Source of the DNA: Gymnopilus junonius | Lineage: Eukaryota; Basidiomycota; Agaricomycetes; Agaricales; Galerinaceae | Assembly (NCBI GenBank): GCA_015501075.1 | Contig: JADNYJ010000010.1 | Location: forward strand, 248,001-312,000 | DNA length: 64,000 bases | Reading direction: 5' to 3' | Part shown: positions 34,037 to 45,095 of the stretch, one piece after another | Layout of the letters: each line of letters starts with the position of its first letter | Numbering within the stretch: position 1 is the first letter of the stretch | The notes under the pieces: generated by a model | Seen by the model: only the letters and a program-made list of their open reading frames with translations | Told to the model about the DNA's origin: nothing | The model's database searches: none | Made by a program: the position numbers and the translations under genes

Positions 34037-37000
34037 ATGACAACTCGTAGCGACAGAGAGCAAATAGGGGTGCTCAATGGAGTGACATCCTCATCTTCGA
34101 AAGCCGCGTAAATCTTTCCGATGTCGTTGCAGAATTTTTGCAGTTTTCCTTATTCATTCCTTGGTACAGGTGGAAGAACACTCCCACACCCATAACGGTG
34201 CCTGCTAATGTACGCGGACTCCTGCATCATTGCTAAATCGTGCTGAACTTGTTACGATACTCTCAGTCTCCGTCGAATGGCTCCCGTCGACCAGGCGCGA
34301 ACCCATACAACGCCAATCCGAACTATTCACGCAAGCCGGATACTCATGTTAGCGCCCCGGTAGGCAATGTAACATCAAGGCGAACATTATTGGGAAGCAT
34401 TGGGCTCGGAGGAGGTCGTCCAGGAAAGAAACGCAGGGTGGAAGAATCATCGCAGTCGTCATCCCATCCAAACCTGCGTGCCGCTCTCATAAATGGTGGG
34501 CATTTTCCACAAATCTCGTCTCTTCATTTTGACGCGCCATTCGCCAGGAAACTATTCCGCACACGACAGGGATGTAATTATCTGTGTCGATGATGATGAT
34601 GATGACCAAGATCTTCGGAATCATGAGTCAAGATATCATAAAAGACCGTCTTCTGATGAATTAAATATCACTACCGAGCCATCTTCCTCGACTGGTCGGT
34701 TAGAGAAATTCAAGTACATTAATGTTAACCAACGGAAAACGGAGTCCAAACCCATGCTTGCCCCAGAGCCTCCCGAGAATGAGTGGCTTGAGGTGCATTA
34801 TGCGGAGGGAGACCAGGATTCTGACAGTATCGAAAGCTTTAGCGATTTGGATAGAGCCCCGCCGTCTGGAATTGTCAAGGATGCTGTCCGAAAATTCGAG
34901 AACCTAGGGAACTCAAAGAAACCCCCTCCAAAAATCGATTTGGCGCAGAAACAAAAACCGAGGGCAAAACAGAGGATGAAGGGCAAGGTATCGGAGCTGT
35001 GATAAATCTCGAGGTCGCCAATTGACTTTAATTTACATAGGCCTCCACTAGTCGAAGTGCCGGTTTTACGCAAGGACCGAATATCGTTGATTTTATGAGA
35101 TCTTCTACTCTTTCTCGGAAAACAGATGAACGTTTACCAATCGAAGCATTTTACATCAACAGCGATTTGCGCTCTTCCACAGAACAAGAATTCGAATTGA
35201 CTTGGACATCGAGCCCAAGCCTGACCATTAAGTCCACGAGCTATTCTTTCAAGATACCTCATGTTAATTGCACAAGCATCACGGTAAGGTTACATCCCAT
35301 TTTACTTGTCCTCTCTAGGTCTCTGATTGAAGACCAAGTTCTCCATGCCTGACGAAATGAAAGGCATAGAACCAGTAATCCAAATCAACACCGAACAACT
35401 TGTGACAATCAAATTTGACGTTACTAGTCCATTGTGGTCGCCGAAAAAATATCAGCGATTCCTGGACAGTCTTTCTCGTCTTAAACCACAATCAGTGCTG
35501 TGGGTAACTTTTTTTTTTTGGCCTTAAATCCATTGATATTTATCTAGGATCAATGTACTATGGCGAGAAGCTCAGCAATTAGCAGAAAGTGGCACATCTG
35601 AAGGGCATTCGAAGTTCAGTTCAGTTCAGTCGAATTCGAGGATGAAGGAACTCGAAGCAATCCGGGAGAGGAAAACTCGCGATGGATACTCTTTGTCTGG
35701 CCCACGAAAGCGCAAGGAACCGCCTGGCCACACTCCTCCAGAATCCCCCTTAACTGATATCTCGAAATCCATAGTAGAAGATTCTGAAATGCGAACTCTG
35801 CCAGCGTACTCGAAAAGGTCTGATTGATCTACCTGATCTACATGAAGTTCATGGTTAAGCCTATGATAATGCAGACGCAATGCTCAGTCGGTGGGCTCAC
35901 CCAGTCTTCGCCGTTCCACGAGAAACACAATGACTACGAGGACGCCGGTGGCTGCTGATCAAGATGAAGTGTACGTGTCTAGCTAGCTCAGTGTGGCAAA
36001 CTCATTGAAACACATAAATTATTATCGCAGGATCTTGGTTTATCCTCAAGGTACTCCAGGCGCTGTCAATATTACCAATGCAGATCTCGGTCGCTTAGAA
36101 CCCGGAGAATTCTTAAATGATACTCTGATAGAGTTCGGTCTCAAGTTAGGAACCCTGCAACTCTTACGAAAAGCACTGATTTTGCTTTGCTTAGATTTTG
36201 GCTCAAGGAGTTGGAACAGACGAATCCCGAGCTTGCCAGCCAGATTCATATCTTCAATTCATTTTTTTACAAGAAATTGAATCAAAAGGAGTATGTTAAG
36301 GGTCATCTAGCCGAAGATTTCCATTGACTTTATTAGCCCTCAGCAAGCGTATGAAAGCGTCAGGAAATGGACCTCTAAGTTTGATATTTTTCAGAAGAAA
36401 TACATCATTGTCCCTATAAACGAGCAGTGAGTCAGCCAACCTTTATTGACGACTTGCTCAGCTCCAGTCAGCCTCCATTGGTACCTAGCCATTATCTACG
36501 AGCCCGAGCATATCTTATCTCCTATAATGCCTGAAGTGCCGTCGATCCGGAAAGAAACGCGGTCGTCAAGAAAAGCCAACGCAGCCAACCAAGAACCACC
36601 GGAGACAACCTTGGAACGACGAGACACGAAAGATGAACAGAATCCGACTCCGAGCGAAGCCGAGGTTGAGCGCAATCTTAATGACGATTTCCAGAACTCG
36701 TGCACTATTGAGAGTCTAGATGACGATGGCGACGACGAACTTCTTCTGCAGTCTGAACCAACAGATTATGACGACGACAGGTCTTCAGCCGCTTTGAGTT
36801 ACGTTTCCCAAGAAGGCGAGGAAGTGGTATTGGCTCCCCGTTCTCTTGAAGGGCCTTCAGGAAGGCAGGGCAGCCCACGTCCTACGATGCCTGGAGAAGT
36901 ACCTGATAGCACGGAGGAATCTGAATCTCGGAAGGGCCAGTCGGGAATTAACCCCAGTCTATTCTATCATCATCTCCCCAAGAACGGTAAAAGGAAGCGG

Positions 37001-37751
37001 AAGGATGAGGTTACGCGCGATCCCGACATAGCCATGAAGGAGACCAAACCCGAAGAAGATGAAGTATTTTTTGTGGAACGCCCCAAGTATGTACCGCTCC
37101 TTCACGACCTTGCTCCACTGTGCTGACGCCCTTCTCTCATAGAACCTACATTTTTACTATGGACTCACTCGGCACCCGGCACCCTCAAGCCATCAAACGA
37201 CTTGCAAATTATTTAAAGATGGAGGCCCAGGATAAGAAAGGAGTGCAAGGTGCTAGTTTAGCTATGGGAAAATTTGCTTCGGTACGTTCAAACTTCTTTG
37301 TCGCTGCCCTTCCAGTTTTGAGAATGTCTTCCAGGTACCTGTTCAACCGAATTTCTGTGATTGCGGTGTCTACTTGTTGCACTTCGCCGAAACATTCATG
37401 ACTCAGCCAAAAGAATATTACAAAAATATCTTGGTCTGTACGTTTCTTGTCCCTTATATGGTCTTCTAATATTTCTCTGTTTAGAGCCAAAAGCCGAAGT
37501 TGATAAGCAACAAAGAAAGGCAAGATGCCTGGCTTGGTGACAAAGTCGGACATATGCGGACAGACATGATAGACCACATCAAGCGGTTATCTGCTGAGTG
37601 GAAGAAGGGCCGTGCTGCAAGCGTGGAAGCAAAAAAGACTGAACAACACGACGGAGATTCTGATATCAAAATGGTCGACTCTGATACTGACGTGGAACTT
37701 GTTGAAGCGGTTGGGTTGACAAAGCAAAGCAAATCGGCACGTCGTAAATGA
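34037..37751 (+). CDS. ULP2: Ulp2-type SUMO protease (C48 family, SENP6/7-like)
   Basis: A nuclear cysteine protease that trims SUMO chains, about 1,000 aa. I place the start at ATG 34037 (MTTRSDREQIGVLNGVTSSS), with exon 2 at 34170-34209 and exon 3 from 34267; these joins keep frame and have good GT-AG sites. The N-terminal third is disordered. A conserved middle (IEAFYINSDLRSSTEQEFEL ... SPLWSPKKYQRFLDSL) precedes the protease. The protease begins LGRLEPGEFLNDTLIEFGLK, then FWLKELEQTNPEL, FNSFFYKKLNQ, catalytic His in HLHWYLAIIYEPEH, a large charged insert (about 36520-37075), catalytic Asp in TYIFTMDSLG, and catalytic Cys in VQPNFCDCGVYLLHF. The insert between His and Asp is the mark of the Ulp2/SENP6-7 branch. 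The C-terminal tail is acidic. No frame break. Confidence 0.92.
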
Positions 37752-38086
37752 ATCTTGAGTTTCCTTCTCAAGCATGCGCATTACTATATCCACGCCAATG
37801 GTGGCTCTATTTTGTTAGAACTGTATGTTACAAGAGAGTATTATAATATGTATATCGGGGCATTACCTACACCTAGTTATATGTACAGATCGCCCTTCTG
37901 GGCTTCATGGACTTGCGTTGGAAATGTTACGGTGAATCGGTGTTGCCAGATTGAAAGGAGGGACAAGATGATTATTCGTACCCATTAGCTGGTCGAGAAC
38001 TGGGAGAAGTCCTATCTCGAATCTAATGAATACGAGAAAGAGCCCAAAAGATATTGCCTAAGGTATCAATTGCTTTAATGATATAA

Positions 38087-38793
38087 CTATTTCTTTTTAA
38101 CGCTCTTGATTCGGATCGTTTCATTGCCACAAAGATGCCCTAGTAAAATGTAAAAATCAAGCTCGCCGCGTGCCAAGCTGTTGCTCTTACCTTGCCCTTG
38201 TAAGGTTCCGGCTTCCTGTAACCTCGAATTTTGGCTGCAAACAACCCTAAGAGATGTTTGTCTGTGCAAAACAGAACGATCTTTGTGGCTGAAGGGACTT
38301 CCGCTTTGATGTAGGATGGTATTGGGACGAGTACCGAATGTGAATAGCCTAACTTCATATTCAAGCGTCGACCGTTACCGCCATCAGTCGTCCCCCTAGG
38401 ATCCTCCTCGAGTGCTACTCTGTAACCTACTCCGACCAAGTAAATTGGGACACTAAAGCCTTCTGTCATGCCGGTGATTGCATTTGAGATGAGGGTTCGG
38501 GTAGTACCCCACATTTGCCTCTGAAGCTTTTCTGTCGAGTCTTCAACAGATATTTTCATCGTCTGTTCCTGAGGGAATTCGATTTTCATGTACTCTTTCA
38601 GCGGGATAGCAGTCGTGCCGAGCGGCCCTGTGATTTTCACCTCTGTCGATGAGGGTGAAATTTGTGACAGAGGGTGGAACTACGATAGGTTCGCGTCCAA
38701 TGATGGATACATTCTTGCAGACTCTAGTCGTGGAGCTGAAATAACGGGCGAACTGAGTAATTGGTGGCCGGACGATCAGGCTTGCAATTCATG
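38087..38793 (-). CDS. MRPL6: Mitochondrial large-subunit ribosomal protein uL6m, two frame breaks as assembled
   Basis: A protein of the mitochondrial large ribosomal subunit. The frame running from about 38780 has a presequence-like FARYFSSTTRVCKNVSIIGR and then EPIVVPPSVT, the N-terminal L6 strand. A one-base change in the AAA run near 38665 is needed to reach TEVKITGPLGTTAIPL. The core continues with TRTLISNAITGMTEGFSVPI, YLVGVGYRVALEEDP, MKLGYSHSVLVPIPSYIKAE and KIRGYRKPEPYKGK. After an intron the tail needs one more base in a G run near 38118 to read GIFV then NETIRIKSVKKK. Both breaks lie in short homopolymers, and the protein is otherwise fully conserved. Since uL6m is essential for mitochondrial translation, assembly error is the likely cause. 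The exact start codon is uncertain. Confidence 0.85.
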
Positions 38794-38954
38794 ATGCATG
38801 AACCGTGGCGGCCTATCCGAGAAAAGTTCGCGCTGTTAGTTGTAGATAGATTTGCCAAATATTGTGTACAGCCACATATTACGAGCACTTATGTCATAAA
38901 CCCTGCGACTTCTAACATATATTGAACTTGTGAAGAAAGGCTGGTTAAGGTAGT

Positions 38955-40578
38955 CTAAGAAAGAGAAGCCCCAACCAGCGTAGGAGCTGCACAAACACCC
39001 TTTTCTGTCCGAATTTTGTGTACCGATTTTGTTACGGGATTGATCCAAGCAGCCTCCTTTGAATCCAAAGTAGTAAAACCTAATTACATCTAAACACATT
39101 GCCCAATCAAATTGGAAGCAGGGAATACTTACCAGGTTGCACTGTCTCGAATATTTTCTTCTTTGGATTCAACTGAGGAAGGGGTACAGCATCTATGAGG
39201 GATAAACTGAGAAGAAGACGGACAGGAACGAAATGATCCTGACTTTCGTATTCCTGGCCTTCGAAGTAGACTCGATCACCTGGCTTCGAGTTGGCGGGGG
39301 GTTGGATTAGTTCTATACCACTTTCTTTACCGTCCTTGGATGTAGCCTATGTGAAGAAAAAAGCTAGAGGTGTGTTGAAATGTGTAAGGGGAACCAACGT
39401 ACGGCAAGAACCATTGCAAAGCTTTTCACGCCACGCATGTTCGCTGGTTTTAAATTGCACTAGATAGGAATCATCAGTGACAACCAGCAAGAATAAGACT
39501 ATGCCATACAACTGCAACCAGCCATTTATCCCTCATCTGCTCGATTGGGATATAGTGCACGAGTCCAGAAACGACTGTACGCGGTCCAGTCTCTTCTCCG
39601 AGGTCTATTTGCTGTGTGGGAATGGGTCAGATGTTTGGACAAATGAGCTGAAAAGTATTTCAGAAACCTCAATATATAAGCCATCTGCATCAGGATGCTT
39701 TATCACTGTATAATGTAAGAGGTTTGGTGCAAAAAACTGCGATGCATAAATTTTAGAGCCTCACCATCGATAATGTGTCCTACCCTGAGGTCAATCATGG
39801 AAGGGACAGGCTCTCCTTCATCCGCGGCAGGCGTTTTGACACTTCCGCCTTTTTTGGATCCGCCAGCGTCTTTGCTGCTACTGGCCTTGGATTCCGCTTC
39901 TTTGTTTTTTTCTTTCTTCTCTTTTCTTTGGTGCTTTCTCGACTGGTGGAAGCCGTTAAAGGTTCCACGCTGCCTTCGACGCGGCTTCAACTCCTTCGTC
40001 GGTAGGTGCCTTGGGCGCCTTTTCCTTCTTCTTGGAGGGTTCAACTTTTCTCTCTAGCTTAGGCGCATTTCAAGATCAAAGGAAAGTTTTCTGAAAGCAT
40101 CCCCAAGAGATTCTGCTGATGTTCGAATAAATGGACGGGATTGAATGTGGTCGAAGTAGCGAGTCAGAGAGGGTACGGCGTAATATTCAGAAGCAGAAAG
40201 CTTAGCCTGTAGATAGTCAGATACCATTCAACTGTATAGGTTATGATACCATACAATAAATGGATGAAGTTCTCCGTATAACGCGACGTCGGCTGCCGTG
40301 ACATAGTTCGCTGCGATATATGTCTTCGGGGTAAGTAAAGAATCAATATCCTAGGTGTTAGGGAAAATCAATAAAATAAGTCCACATGAAAGAAGAAAGC
40401 ATGCCTTCAGGTTGCTCTCATTCACGAAGTTGCCCTGGCTCGTCTTTTCAATCCATCCAATGACCTCTTTCTGGTCAGTTTCGTTTTGACCACCGAGTTC
40501 TTGTCCATCCCGTGTTGCCGAAGAGACGAGATCGTGAACAGGAGGGCGCAGCTTGGCTACAAAAGACTGAAGCGACAT
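38955..40578 (-). CDS. ARC1: Arc1/AIMP1-like tRNA-binding cofactor of aminoacyl-tRNA synthetases, frame breaks as assembled
   Basis: A cytosolic tRNA-binding protein that delivers tRNA to partner synthetases. The likely start is ATG 40578 (MSLQSFVAKLRPPVHDLVSS); an upstream ATG at 40698 would lie in a leader exon. The N-terminal half is GST-C-like (KEVIGWIEKTSQGNFVNESN, KTYIAANYVTAADVALYGEL). A Lys/Glu-rich linker follows, with frame breaks near 40063, 39960 and 39925. The C-terminal EMAPII/tRNA-binding OB fold reads VPSMIDLRVGHIID, KHPDADGLYIE, GPRTVVSGLVHYIPIEQMRD KWLVAV, NLKPANMRGVKSFAMVLA, and the closing KKKIFETVQPG, FTTLDSKEAAWINPVTKSVH and ASLS. The last motifs are diagnostic of this family. 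Several introns. The breaks are in A/G runs, as in uL6m next door. Confidence 0.88.
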
Positions 40579-40847
40579 GCTGCGAATATGACCCGGTCTG
40601 CCTGGTTTAGAGAGAAATCGATGAACGATTGAGCGAGTCAATTGGAACACCATCAAGAGATAACTACTTACCTCACGTGACCCAAAAATGCTGGTCATAC
40701 TTTAATTTTCTAAGTTTTTAACTTTGTTTAGAACAAGTTTAAAAGTTAACGAACGCTAACATGGATACCTTCTAGTCGAACTAACTTGACGAATGTGGGG
40801 CATGTGTTCGAATAGTTGTGTGTTTCCAGGTATATATCGAAGTAAGG

Positions 40848-42368
40848 CTAATCATATTTTCCTTTACCGTTCACAGCGAAATTGTTTCCAACTTTATTCA
40901 CCAAAAAATCTCCATACACCACTGGCTTTCTGACCTGCTCCGAAATTTGATGTTTCCCCTCTTTTTCTCTCGACCTCGATACTGCGGCGAGTGGCTTGAC
41001 TAAGGCAGTGAAGTTCGGCTCGAAGAAGAAAGGGATCCTTGAGGGTGGTAAGCAGGTCCGCATGAGTCACTGCCAATTAAGGGTGCTCACGATATTCTAC
41101 ACACCCCATAGAAAATACGCAGCCATGTATTAGACGTAAGTTGGACAGAACATTAACGAATGATAGCCCACCGGTAATTGGATCCTCTATGCACAACTCG
41201 ATGAAGAGTCGAGCGGGTAAAGCCCATCTGTCCAGATCTCCCACACTGAGGCAAATCAGAGGACTGAAATAACATAGCAAAAAATTGCTCACTTTCGCCG
41301 ATATTGCATACGACACAACCGGGTATTGGATCGGCATTGATCCAGATACCCTCCTGTTGGCCCTGCTCCAGGGGCAGACCAGAATTGTCCGCTTCGAATA
41401 CCCCAGGACGTCTCAGAAACACTTGTAGCGCGGAAGGCGTTGGATCTGCATATAGGAAACTGAATTTGTTATGAGTTTGGTTTATAGTTTACAGCACAAC
41501 GATTGGCACAAGGAACCTACGTCAGGCATCCATAGTCTCTGAAGGGGAGAAGTCATTTCGGAACAGTTACAAATAGGCACCCTTACTTATGAGCTCCGCA
41601 GGAGAATCCGTCGTGGTCGTTTGGGAGCGGTGGATATCCTGTTGATAATTATCTCTCGTACCAATGCGCTCCAGGTGAGTGTCGGTTTGACTCGCCTATT
41701 ATACGCATGACCCAGAAGCTATCGTCGACCTGGCCACGAAGATCTTGCCACTCTTCTCGTGTCATTCCTAGGCCGATTGACATTCTACAGCGCCGGAGGT
41801 CAGCATTGACGGCAGGGAAAGAGATAACCATTAGGCATACGCCTCCATCAGAATCAGTCCTAGAATCTTCATATTCTCGATCCATGTATCATATTTATCT
41901 TTGAATCCGGGAATAGTTGGCCACTGGTTTTCCCCCCAGACAGGCTTTGTCTTGTCAGGATGATCGACAGGCTTATAGAAGTCGACTCCTTCATGATTAT
42001 CTGCTTTACCGTTCGTCATATTCTCCTTGAGTCTAGCATAACCTTCGCAAGGGCTTCCTTGTCAACGTACTGTTCATAGAATATAAACGACAGTGCGCAC
42101 CTCTGGCAGAGTCCTGATTCTTGAGGGAAAGCATATCTTTCTCTTCTTGTGGGAGTGCAAAAAATTCCCTTGCTAAACGTGCTAGCTCTTCCGGTTCAGA
42201 TGGATCAACATAAGCCTTTATGTTAAGATAAAAGAAGCCGTATTCCACGCAGGCGCTGTGCAAAGCTGCAGCAGTTGCCTCGCGCTTCGGAGCATCAGCG
42301 GGATCAAAGTTCAAGAAAGGAGCGATATCAATGATGGGTAATGCATTCAAGATCCCAGATGAAGACAT
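40848..42368 (-). CDS. 2-oxoglutarate/Fe(II)-dependent dioxygenase (isopenicillin-N-synthase-like)
   Basis: A protein of about 370 aa from ATG 42368. The N-terminal DIOX_N domain reads LPIIDIAPFLNFDPADAPKR, CVEYGFFYL and ELARLAREFFALPQEEKDML. The middle has NHEGVDFYKPVDHPDKTKPV and WGENQWPTIPGFKDKYDTW. The iron site is visible as HxD in CGAHKDYGCLTFL and the distal His in LHRVVHRGSNYRVSIPFFFE, with R as the 2OG ligand. The end is KPVVYGDFLVNKV. Introns are short; the one at 41639-41695 starts with GC (GCGAGT) rather than GT. Family members act on varied small molecules (flavonoid-like, gibberellin-like, beta-lactam or unknown substrates). No cluster of biosynthetic genes surrounds it, so the substrate is unknown. 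Confidence 0.88.
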
Positions 42369-42610
42369 TGTCTCGCGAACGAATCAGTACGGTCCAAGGT
42401 TAAGGCAAGCTTTGCGAGACGGAAAGTCTGGAAATCCAACTTTAGAAGTTGAATAACACCCTGGTTGCACGTGAACGTTTCGTTATCAAAGTTTGTTAAC
42501 GACTCAAACGCTCGATCATCGAAATACAAATGTGTACAGAGAGTGGTTTATTATACTATTATGGCGTCAGGATTAATACACAGCAATCCAGTACAGCCAG
42601 TGAACCACTG

Positions 42611-43883
42611 TTAATCAGGACGTTGCATCTGAGAATAGATGGTTCGTCCGGGATTTTGAGAGACATGACTGAATGTTGCAACGGAACTTTGAAGGAAGCC
42701 ACTGGCAGGGCCAGTAAATTGATTTTGCCATGTTGGGTCGTAAGGAGGGGTCTGTGAATGTGAATCTTCGCCACGGGACTGAGAAGCAATCGAAGCAGGG
42801 TCAAGAGAATCCTCGCGAGAATAAGGAGGGGAATGAGATGGAGAAATTATAGATGGATGGCCATTAAGGGATGGAGGTGGTATTGATGAGAACGCAGCAG
42901 ACATTCCACTCCCAGAATTTGCTGGATCTTCCATAGTCCACTCAAGAACTCCGTCATCGACCTCCATTGGTTGTCTAGAAGTTTTCTTGGATGAACGTTT
43001 AGTGCCAGTGCTAGAGGAGCCGTTTGCCTTTTCTTTTCCGCTCCCATTAGTGGAACGCGCCTTTTTCGATGGCTTGGGGAAGGATAATGTACCGTGCTCT
43101 GGTTCAGGTGAGGGTGCTGCTGAAATGTCAGCAGTGGGGAAAGCAAGAGCAGGGTTATCTTCAATTAATTCTCTCTCTTTCCTTTTGCGCAGTTCCAAGG
43201 CCTCTGATAAAGTCAGCGGTGGCGGAATCGTATCTGAAGGAACATCCTGCATGAGACCAGATAATATGAATCTACGAGCTATTAATTACCTGAAAGACAC
43301 ATGAATTCTTGATACTGTCGAGTCGTTGCAGCTGTATTGATCAATGATTAGAGTCTCGAATAAGTTGCAAGTGCATGTACTGACCCATATCAGTATAGTT
43401 AATTTGGTTTCGTCGGTGTGCGTTGGCCTCCCTATAACCCGCTTGGATTAGTCTCTTTATGAATTCCTCCTTTATCAAGAAATATCAGATGTCGGCAAGG
43501 GCAGAACTAAGAAAAAAGCATACTGTAGCTATCGAGAGCACATATAGTCCTTCTTTCGATAATGCTAGGTCGCCCGTTACACCTGAAGGGCTCTGCTCTG
43601 AGTAAGGATATTGACGAGACGAAACAATGCCAGGCGTACCACCTGCCTGTACAATGTTCTCCAGACGCACAGCTGGCAACAAAGTATGTCCAGGAGCGCG
43701 CTCCCCAGGTCTTCCAGAGCCATTCTTCGTTTTCGTTGGCTTTGCTAAGCTCACTTGTTCTTCTGGATCAGAATCAGAATCTAGTTGGTCGACCTCGAGT
43801 TCCGCTTCTATGTCGGACTCGTCTTGAACAGGTTCTGATTGTCGAAAGAGGGATAAGCCGTTAAGGTTGGAAGAGGACATCAT
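42611..43883 (-). CDS. Histone-fold protein of the Dpb3/POLE4/NF-Y family
   Basis: About 370 aa from ATG 43883. The N-terminus is acidic (DIEAELEVDQLDSDSDPEEQ). The histone fold reads LLPAVRLENIVQAGG, then LALSKEGLYVLSIAT, EEFIKRLIQAGYREANAHRR, NQINYTDMA and TRQYQEFMFLS. This order matches the CBFD/NFYB/HMF fold, and the 'L.K..L..LS.ATE.F...L...A...A...R..I.Y.D.A' line resembles Dpb3, POLE4 and CHRAC15 more than NF-YC. An insert of about 25 residues follows the first helix. The C-terminal 200 residues are disordered and Ser/Pro-rich (HSPPYSREDSLDPASIASQS). The likely role is in DNA polymerase epsilon or a chromatin-remodelling complex; this is inferred. Confidence 0.75.
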
Positions 43884-44173
43884 AAAGGTGTTTCGTGGAG
43901 GGTCGTTATTAGATGGCCAATATATAAACTAGGGAGACCTGAGGGAAAGAGCGAAACGCCAGCAGACGCCTGTCTCTTGCCGTTGGAAAGACGAAGTAGT
44001 TTCTAATACGCATGTGGGATTTTCGAACTGCCCTTCACGGTCACGTTTAGACGAAGTATGTTTAACGCGGCGAGAATGCATAGTATGCTACAATTATTAA
44101 GACTTTTTTACATTACTTGTACACTCAAAGATAACAATACAGGAGAAAACCATTTGGCACTCTCGGATTTTTT

Positions 44174-44773
44174 TTAAGAATCTCCAACTTTGATTGGGAC
44201 AACAGTGCTGGCTTTATCTTCAGCTTTCTTGGCGATGATAGTCAGGACGCCTTGGTCCAATTTAGCCTCTACATTCTGTGTGTCGACAGGGCGAGGCAAC
44301 CAGACTGTTCTCGTAAATTGAACGTTCCGCGTGAATGGGCGTTCTGCGGAAATGTGCGTTTCCTCCGAAGTTTTGGTCACCGAGGTCGAGTCAGTCGCTA
44401 GATCGTAAACGATATTATAGTACAGACATTTTTGCTGAGAAAGGGTTGTACACGTACAAGAAGTTACCTCTGAAGGCTTTGTTCCACCCTCCTCTGTAAT
44501 CTTTCCTTCAATCGTCACACTTCGACCGTTGTCGCCAATGCGGATTTCGACGTTATCCTTTGGGACACCTGGAAGATCGGCGTCGAGAACATACTTGTCG
44601 CCCTGGTCACGAACATCGATGGCAGGGCGAGCCAAGGCCTCTTGGAAAGTGTCAAGGCGATTGAAGGAGGGTAATCCTGACACATATGGAAAAGGAGGAC
44701 GATTGAAGGTTGGCTCCTCCAACATGCGAAAGAGAGGGCGCAATTCACGGAAGAACTGTCGGGTGATTGACAT
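44174..44773 (-). CDS. Small heat shock protein (Hsp20/alpha-crystallin)
   Basis: An ATP-independent chaperone that holds unfolding proteins. The start is ATG 44773 (MSITRQFFRELRPLFRMLEE), a typical fungal Hsp20 N-terminus. The alpha-crystallin domain runs from RPAIDVRDQGDKYVLDADLP through GVPKDNVEIRIGDNGRSVTI to RTVWLPRPVDTQNVEAKLDQ and GVLTIIAKKAED. A 60-nt intron (44398-44457, GTACGT...CTAG) fits within the loop and keeps frame, giving PSEVTSSTDSTSVTK; without it the frame is also open, so retention would add 20 residues. A heat-shock element and a TATA box stand just upstream. Confidence 0.92.
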   Translation of the reverse strand: MSITRQFFRELRPLFRMLEEPTFNRPPFPYVSGLPSFNRLDTFQEALARPAIDVRDQGDKYVLDADLPGVPKDNVEIRIGDNGRSVTIEGKITEEGGTKPSEVTSCTCTTLSQQKCLYYNIVYDLATDSTSVTKTSEETHISAERPFTRNVQFTRTVWLPRPVDTQNVEAKLDQGVLTIIAKKAEDKASTVVPIKVGDS

Positions 44774-44817
44774 GGTTGTATGGAGCGTAAACTTGGCTGG
44801 AACCCATTATGAACCCT

Positions 44818-44826
44818 CTTTTATAT
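44818..44826 (-). promoter_or_regulatory. TATA box of the Hsp20 gene
   Basis: On the minus strand ATATAAAAG lies about 45 bases upstream of the Hsp20 start codon and downstream of the heat-shock element. It is one of the few clear TATA boxes in the window, which fits strongly inducible transcription. Confidence 0.7.
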
Positions 44827-44865
44827 TTCAAGTTGGGGCAGTTCTAGACAAGGCTGCGATTTACC

Positions 44866-44885
44866 AGAACGTTCGTGGAATGAAC
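44866..44885 (-). promoter_or_regulatory. Heat-shock element upstream of Hsp20
   Basis: The plus-strand sequence AGAACGTTCGTGGAATGAAC has a perfect GAA..TTC inverted pair followed by two more GAA units, 93-112 bases upstream of the Hsp20 ATG. This fits the nGAAn/nTTCn pentamer rule for Hsf1 binding, with one spacing slip. A further TTCATTCCA follows at about 44901-44909. Confidence 0.75.
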
Positions 44886-45095
44886 GAGACGATGCGATGA
44901 TTTCATTCCACGAGCTTAATTGGCGTCACGTGGCTCAACCGAATACTTAAATCGAATAATCCGCTTCAATTTTGTGCCAGCTAATGTCAATGAGATAACG
45001 ATGAAAAATTATGTTACAGATACTACCAATTATATCAATAAGGATGAAAGGATGCTGCAAAGGAGTCTAGGTCATTAGGCAGGAGCCGCAGAATT

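Noticed and set aside
34037..37751. Functional SUMO cluster with AOS1 in the same window
   Set aside because: AOS1 and ULP2 lie 33 kb apart with unrelated genes between them. Co-occurrence is most simply chance.
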